64,000 nucleotides of DNA from the NCBI GenBank assembly GCA_025356075.1, contig JANXUT010000025.1, forward strand, positions 104,818 to 168,817, read 5' to 3'. Source of the DNA: Pseudomonadota bacterium. GTDB lineage: Bacteria; Pseudomonadota; Gammaproteobacteria; Steroidobacterales; Steroidobacteraceae. The position numbers and the translations under genes were made by a program. The notes under the pieces are model-generated. The model did no database searches. It was not told the DNA's origin and saw only the letters and a program-made list of their open reading frames with translations. This document shows positions 60,586-64,000 of this stretch, piece after piece (positions within the stretch are counted from its first letter, which is position 1; each line of letters opens with the position of its first letter).

Positions 60586-61706
60586 GCGACGGCTCGACCT
60601 GGTTCCAGCGCCTGCTGCTGCCCGGATTCGCGTTCAAGGCCGTCGTCATCGGCGGCGGCTACGCGACCGGCCGCGAGCTCGCCGAATACTTCCTGCCAAG
60701 CGGCCCGCGCGGTGGCCTGCTCGGGATGCTGCTGGCGATGGTGATCTGGAGCGTCGTCGCGGCGGCCACGTTCCTGTTCGCACGCGCCACCGGCAGCCGG
60801 GATTACCGGACCTTCTTCCGCAGCCTGCTCGGACCGGTCTGGCCCATGTTCGAGATCGCCTACCTGCTGTTCGTCGTCCTGATCCTGTCGGTTTTCGGTG
60901 CGAGCGCCGGCGTGATAGGCGCCGCGCTATTCGGCTGGCCGACCCTCCTCGGATCGCTGGTTCTCATTGCTGCCATTGCCCTGTTCGCAGCCTTCGGCAA
61001 CGAGTCGATCGAGCGCCTCTTCAAGTACGTGACGTTCTTCCTGTACGCGGTCTACGCCGCCTTCGTCATCCTCGCACTCAGCACGTTCGGCGACCGGACG
61101 ATCGCGGCTTTCGCGGCGCCGACTCCAACCGACGGCTGGGCGCTCGGCGGGGCGACCTACGCCCTCTACAACATCGTCGGCGCGATCGTGATCCTCCCGG
61201 TCGTGCGCCACATGCGCAACAGCCGCGATGCGATCCAGGCTGGCCTGCTCGCGGGTCCGCTTGCGATGGTGCCGGCGCTGCTCTTCTTCATCTGCATGGC
61301 GGCGTTCTACCCCTCGATCGGCTCCCAGGCACTGCCATCCGACTTCCTGCTCGAGCGACTCCACCTGCCGGTCTTCCGGCTGATCTTCCAGCTGATGATC
61401 TTCGCCGCGCTGCTCGAAAGCGGCGCGGGCTCGGTTCACTCGGTGAACGAGCGCATCTCGCACGCGCTGCGCGCGGCCGGGCGACCGGAGCTCTCGCGGC
61501 GTGCGCGCCTGCTGATCACGCTCTCCGTCCTCGTGCTGTCGGTGTTCGTCGCGAACCGCTATGGGCTCGTCCTGCTCATCGCCAAGGGCTATCGCGCGCT
61601 CGCGTACCTCTTTCTCGTGATCTACGTACTGCCGCTCATGACGTACGGCCTGTGGCTCGTCAAGCGGGCGCGGCAGGCAGGTACTGCGGCGCCCGCGGTG
61701 AAGTGA
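60582..61706 (+). CDS. YkvI-family membrane transporter
   Basis: A 374-residue integral membrane protein with about ten helices, from a GTG start. KAVVIGGGYATGRELAEYFLP is the family's first helix with its conserved Gly-Gly-Gly-Tyr-Ala-Thr-Gly-Arg; HSVNERISHAL follows a later helix. YkvI proteins belong to the APC-like transporters; substrates are unknown, amino acids or peptides being plausible. It overlaps the exported dipeptidase gene by 4 bases, which suggests uptake of the released amino acids. Confidence 0.9.
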   Translation: MSDGSTWFQRLLLPGFAFKAVVIGGGYATGRELAEYFLPSGPRGGLLGMLLAMVIWSVVAAATFLFARATGSRDYRTFFRSLLGPVWPMFEIAYLLFVVLILSVFGASAGVIGAALFGWPTLLGSLVLIAAIALFAAFGNESIERLFKYVTFFLYAVYAAFVILALSTFGDRTIAAFAAPTPTDGWALGGATYALYNIVGAIVILPVVRHMRNSRDAIQAGLLAGPLAMVPALLFFICMAAFYPSIGSQALPSDFLLERLHLPVFRLIFQLMIFAALLESGAGSVHSVNERISHALRAAGRPELSRRARLLITLSVLVLSVFVANRYGLVLLIAKGYRALAYLFLVIYVLPLMTYGLWLVKRARQAGTAAPAVK

Positions 61707-61773
61707 TCCCGCCGTACGGCCGCTCAACAACCAGTGCGCCACCGGGCGCGAAGTCGATCGGAAGGGGAAGGAC

Positions 61774-63777
61774 ATGCGAGTAGACAAAGCGTCGCTATCG
61801 GCGGCGGTTGCCGCGCTGCTCCTTGCATGGGCGGCATTCACGCAGGTGGCGGCAGCTCCTGCAGCGGCGAAGGCGGCGGTTGCATCAACGCCGCCCCCGC
61901 CCCCCCCGACCGCAGGCCAGGCCGGCCACCTCCTCGATGCGACTGACGCCAACACCTGGCTCGACGGGTTCCTGCCGTACGCAATGTCGACCGGCGACAT
62001 CGCAGGCGCGGTCGTCGTCGTCGTCAAGGACGGGCAGGTGCTCACCTCCCGTGGCTTCGGCTATTCGGACGTCGCCGCCAAGAAGCCAGTCGACCCGGAG
62101 CTGACGCTCTTTCGTGCGGGCTCGGTGTCGAAGCTGTTCGTATGGACGGCCGTGATGCAACTGGTCGAGGCCGGCAAGATCAACCTCGATACGGATATCA
62201 ACAGCTACATCGACTTCAAGATTCCCGCATTCGATGGCAAGCCGATCACGATGCGCAATCTCATGACGCACACGCCGGGCTTCGAGGAAGTCGGCAAGCA
62301 CCTATTCATCGCAGACGTCGCCCAGCTGCCGTCGCTCGCGGGCGCGCTCAAACGCTGGATCCCGGATCGCATGTATCCGCCCGGCGAAGTGCCCGCCTAC
62401 TCGAACTACGGCGCGGCGCTCGCAGGTTACGTCGTTGAACGAGTGTCCGGTGAGCCGTTCAGCACCTACATTGAACGGCACGTATTTCTGCCGCTAGGCA
62501 TGGAGCACTCGACCTTCGTCCAGCCGCTGCCGGCACGGCTCGAGGCGACGATGTCCAAGGGCTATCCGCGCGCATCGGAACCGCCGAAGCCCTACGAGCT
62601 CGTCGGGATACCGCCAGCTGGCAGCTCGGCCACTACGGGATCCGACATGGCGCGCTTCATGATCGCGCACCTGCAGGATGGCCACTACGGCACGACCGAG
62701 ATCCTAAAGCCCGAGACGGCGCGGCTGATGCACGCGCCGACCAACCAGCCGACCCCGCCGTTCCCGGGAATGGCGCTCGGGTTCTATCGGGAAGACCGGA
62801 ACGGCCATACCGTCATCGCGCACGGCGGCGATACGGAGTTGTTCCATTCGGACCTGCACCTGTTCCTCAAAGAGGGCGTCGGTCTCTTCGTGTCGTTTAA
62901 CAGCCTCGGCAAGGACGGTGCCGTGGCTACCGTCCGCACAGAGCTCTACGACGAATTCGCGAATCGGTATTTCCCCGCTCCGCCGGCAGCCGCGCTGCCG
63001 ACGGTCGCGACTGCGAAGCACGACGCCGTCGTCGTCGCCGGCAGCTACTGGGCGAGCCGGCGCTCCGCCACCAACTTCCTGATGCTCGCGAGTATTGCGG
63101 GTCAGATGACGATCACCGCGACGCCGGAAGGCGAGCTCATCACGCCACAGCTCAAGACTCCGGGCGGCGGCATCAAGCATTGGCACGAGGTTGGCCCGTA
63201 TCTCTGGCAGGAGATCGGCGGCAAGGGCTTGCTCAAGGCCATCGTCACCGACGGGCGAGTCGACCACTTCACGCTCGACGACCTTCCGGCGGTCGAGGTC
63301 TTCCAGCCGGTTCCGGCGAGGCTCGACGCGCGCTGGAACCTGCCGCTCTTCTACGTCTCTTGCGCGATTCTCGTGCTGACGGTGCTGGTCTGGCCGATCT
63401 CGGCAATCGTCCGTCGCCGGTTTGGCCGCCCGTCGGCCCTCGCGGGCCGCGCCGCCACGTTCAATCGTCTGGTGCGGATCACGGCGCTGGTCGACGTGCT
63501 CTCCGTCGCTGGTTGGCTGACTCTACTCAGCCTGCTCTTCACCGACATCGGCATGTTGAACGACCCGCTGAATCCGTGGCTGCGGCTACTGCAGCTGCTC
63601 GCGCTGCTCGGCGTCGTCGGCGCAGTTGTCGCGTGCTGGAACGTCGCCGTGGTGTGGAAGGACAGGGGTCGCAGCTGGTGGGGGCGGACAAGTGCAGTGC
63701 TGCTGGCGCTCGCCTGCCTGGACTTCGCATGGCTGATCATCCTGACGCACCTGACGGGTCCGTCGGTGGACTTCTAG
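61774..63777 (+). CDS. exported serine hydrolase (class C beta-lactamase family) with C-terminal membrane domain
   Basis: A 667-residue protein with a signal peptide (SLSAAVAALLLAWAAFTQVAAA). The penicillin-binding domain (about 60-400) keeps SxxK in GSVSKLFVW, YSNYGAAL as the YxN motif and HGGDTELFHS as the KTG-equivalent. A beta region (about 415-515) and four C-terminal helices (about 525-665) follow. Members act as D-aminopeptidases or esterases; true beta-lactam resistance is not implied. It lies 67 bases downstream of the transporter and probably joins the peptide-utilisation set. Confidence 0.9.
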   Translation: MRVDKASLSAAVAALLLAWAAFTQVAAAPAAAKAAVASTPPPPPPTAGQAGHLLDATDANTWLDGFLPYAMSTGDIAGAVVVVVKDGQVLTSRGFGYSDVAAKKPVDPELTLFRAGSVSKLFVWTAVMQLVEAGKINLDTDINSYIDFKIPAFDGKPITMRNLMTHTPGFEEVGKHLFIADVAQLPSLAGALKRWIPDRMYPPGEVPAYSNYGAALAGYVVERVSGEPFSTYIERHVFLPLGMEHSTFVQPLPARLEATMSKGYPRASEPPKPYELVGIPPAGSSATTGSDMARFMIAHLQDGHYGTTEILKPETARLMHAPTNQPTPPFPGMALGFYREDRNGHTVIAHGGDTELFHSDLHLFLKEGVGLFVSFNSLGKDGAVATVRTELYDEFANRYFPAPPAAALPTVATAKHDAVVVAGSYWASRRSATNFLMLASIAGQMTITATPEGELITPQLKTPGGGIKHWHEVGPYLWQEIGGKGLLKAIVTDGRVDHFTLDDLPAVEVFQPVPARLDARWNLPLFYVSCAILVLTVLVWPISAIVRRRFGRPSALAGRAATFNRLVRITALVDVLSVAGWLTLLSLLFTDIGMLNDPLNPWLRLLQLLALLGVVGAVVACWNVAVVWKDRGRSWWGRTSAVLLALACLDFAWLIILTHLTGPSVDF

Positions 63778-63810
63778 CGGGAACCACCGACAGTCGCGGT
63801 CCGTCCCGAT

Positions 63811-63836
63811 GCGCCGCGGCCTCAGGGCCGCGGCGC
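63811..63836 (+). terminator. strong hairpin after the last gene
   Basis: GCGCCGCGGCC-TCAG-GGCCGCGGCGC, a perfect 11-base stem with a 4-base loop, 33 bases after the stop at 63777. No T-run follows, but the length and position make a terminator likely. Confidence 0.55.
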
Positions 63837-64000
63837 TGCCGCCGTCCGCGACCGGCGGCGCCTAGGAGCCCGTCCGGGTAACGGCGATTTGGCCGAGCCG
63901 GCGAGCGGTGTTGAGCGTTGTATGGCGCATTGATGCTGGAGTTTGATGACGGGGCGACGCACAACGTCGCCCGTTCTTAGTGCAATCGCCGCGCGGCGAG

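Noticed and set aside
63837..64000. Small minus-strand frame at the right edge
   Set aside because: Runs out of sequence context and looks like random translation.
1..64000. CRISPR arrays, tRNA or rRNA genes, insertion sequences
   Set aside because: Nothing with the required repeats, cloverleaf-like sequence or transposase motifs was seen; a tRNA scan and covariance search would be needed to exclude short RNA genes.

Overview
This is a GC-rich (roughly two-thirds G+C), densely coded stretch of proteobacterial DNA. The gene families (DipZ with MsrA/MsrB, an ABC-F ATPase of the YbiT type, paired acyl-CoA dehydrogenases, a gamma/beta-type SOS box) fit a Gammaproteobacterium or Betaproteobacterium best, perhaps a steroid- or aromatic-degrading soil lineage; that placement is inference. 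No rRNA, tRNA, CRISPR array or transposase was seen.

Layout. 1-7.5 kb: the start of a CDF metal exporter, a small membrane protein, and a tight four-gene signalling operon (periplasmic solute-binding protein, CHASE3-PAS histidine kinase, Rcp1-type receiver, REC-PAS-GAF-GGDEF-EAL protein). 7.6-11.9 kb: a plasmid-style replication and partition block, with 22-bp iterons, repA, a divergent operator-like palindrome, parA, parB, a parS-like palindrome, and an SOS-box-controlled small zinc-ribbon gene. 11.9-16 kb: a GH17 glucanase, a secreted peroxiredoxin, a GlxA-type regulator and a cytochrome P460. 16-21 kb (minus strand): a frameshifted TonB-dependent receptor, two PLP-dependent Ser/Thr dehydratases, a DUF1330 protein and a Rid protein. 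21-30 kb: two PF04185 phosphoesterases around a LysR-controlled four-gene oxidative catabolic operon, then a MauG-type di-haem peroxidase and a secreted beta-propeller. 30-35 kb: a serine hydrolase, an FAH-family hydrolase, a CydP-like peptide, a secreted RidA and a GNAT. 35.5-41 kb: a periplasmic protein plus an SPFH protein, divergent from a two-component pair. 41-44 kb: a membrane protein and a PaaK-like ligase each broken by an in-frame TAG, then sodB and a gene remnant. 44.8-51 kb: two acyl-CoA dehydrogenases, DUF1295, an aldehyde dehydrogenase and YbiT. 51-57 kb: small proteins, an M24-fold protein, an MBL protein and the msrB-dipZ-msrA periplasmic methionine-repair operon. 57-64 kb: a KfrA-like coiled-coil DNA-binding protein, then an XRE-cupin regulator divergent from an M19 dipeptidase / YkvI transporter / serine hydrolase cluster.

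The repA-iteron-parAB block and the KfrA-like gene are plasmid hallmarks, while the rest looks like ordinary chromosomal metabolism. The molecule is therefore most simply read as a megaplasmid or chromid, or a chromosome carrying an integrated plasmid backbone. The most unusual observations are the iteron array with the centromere-like and SOS-box sites around repA-parAB, and two neighbouring genes each interrupted by a single TAG.
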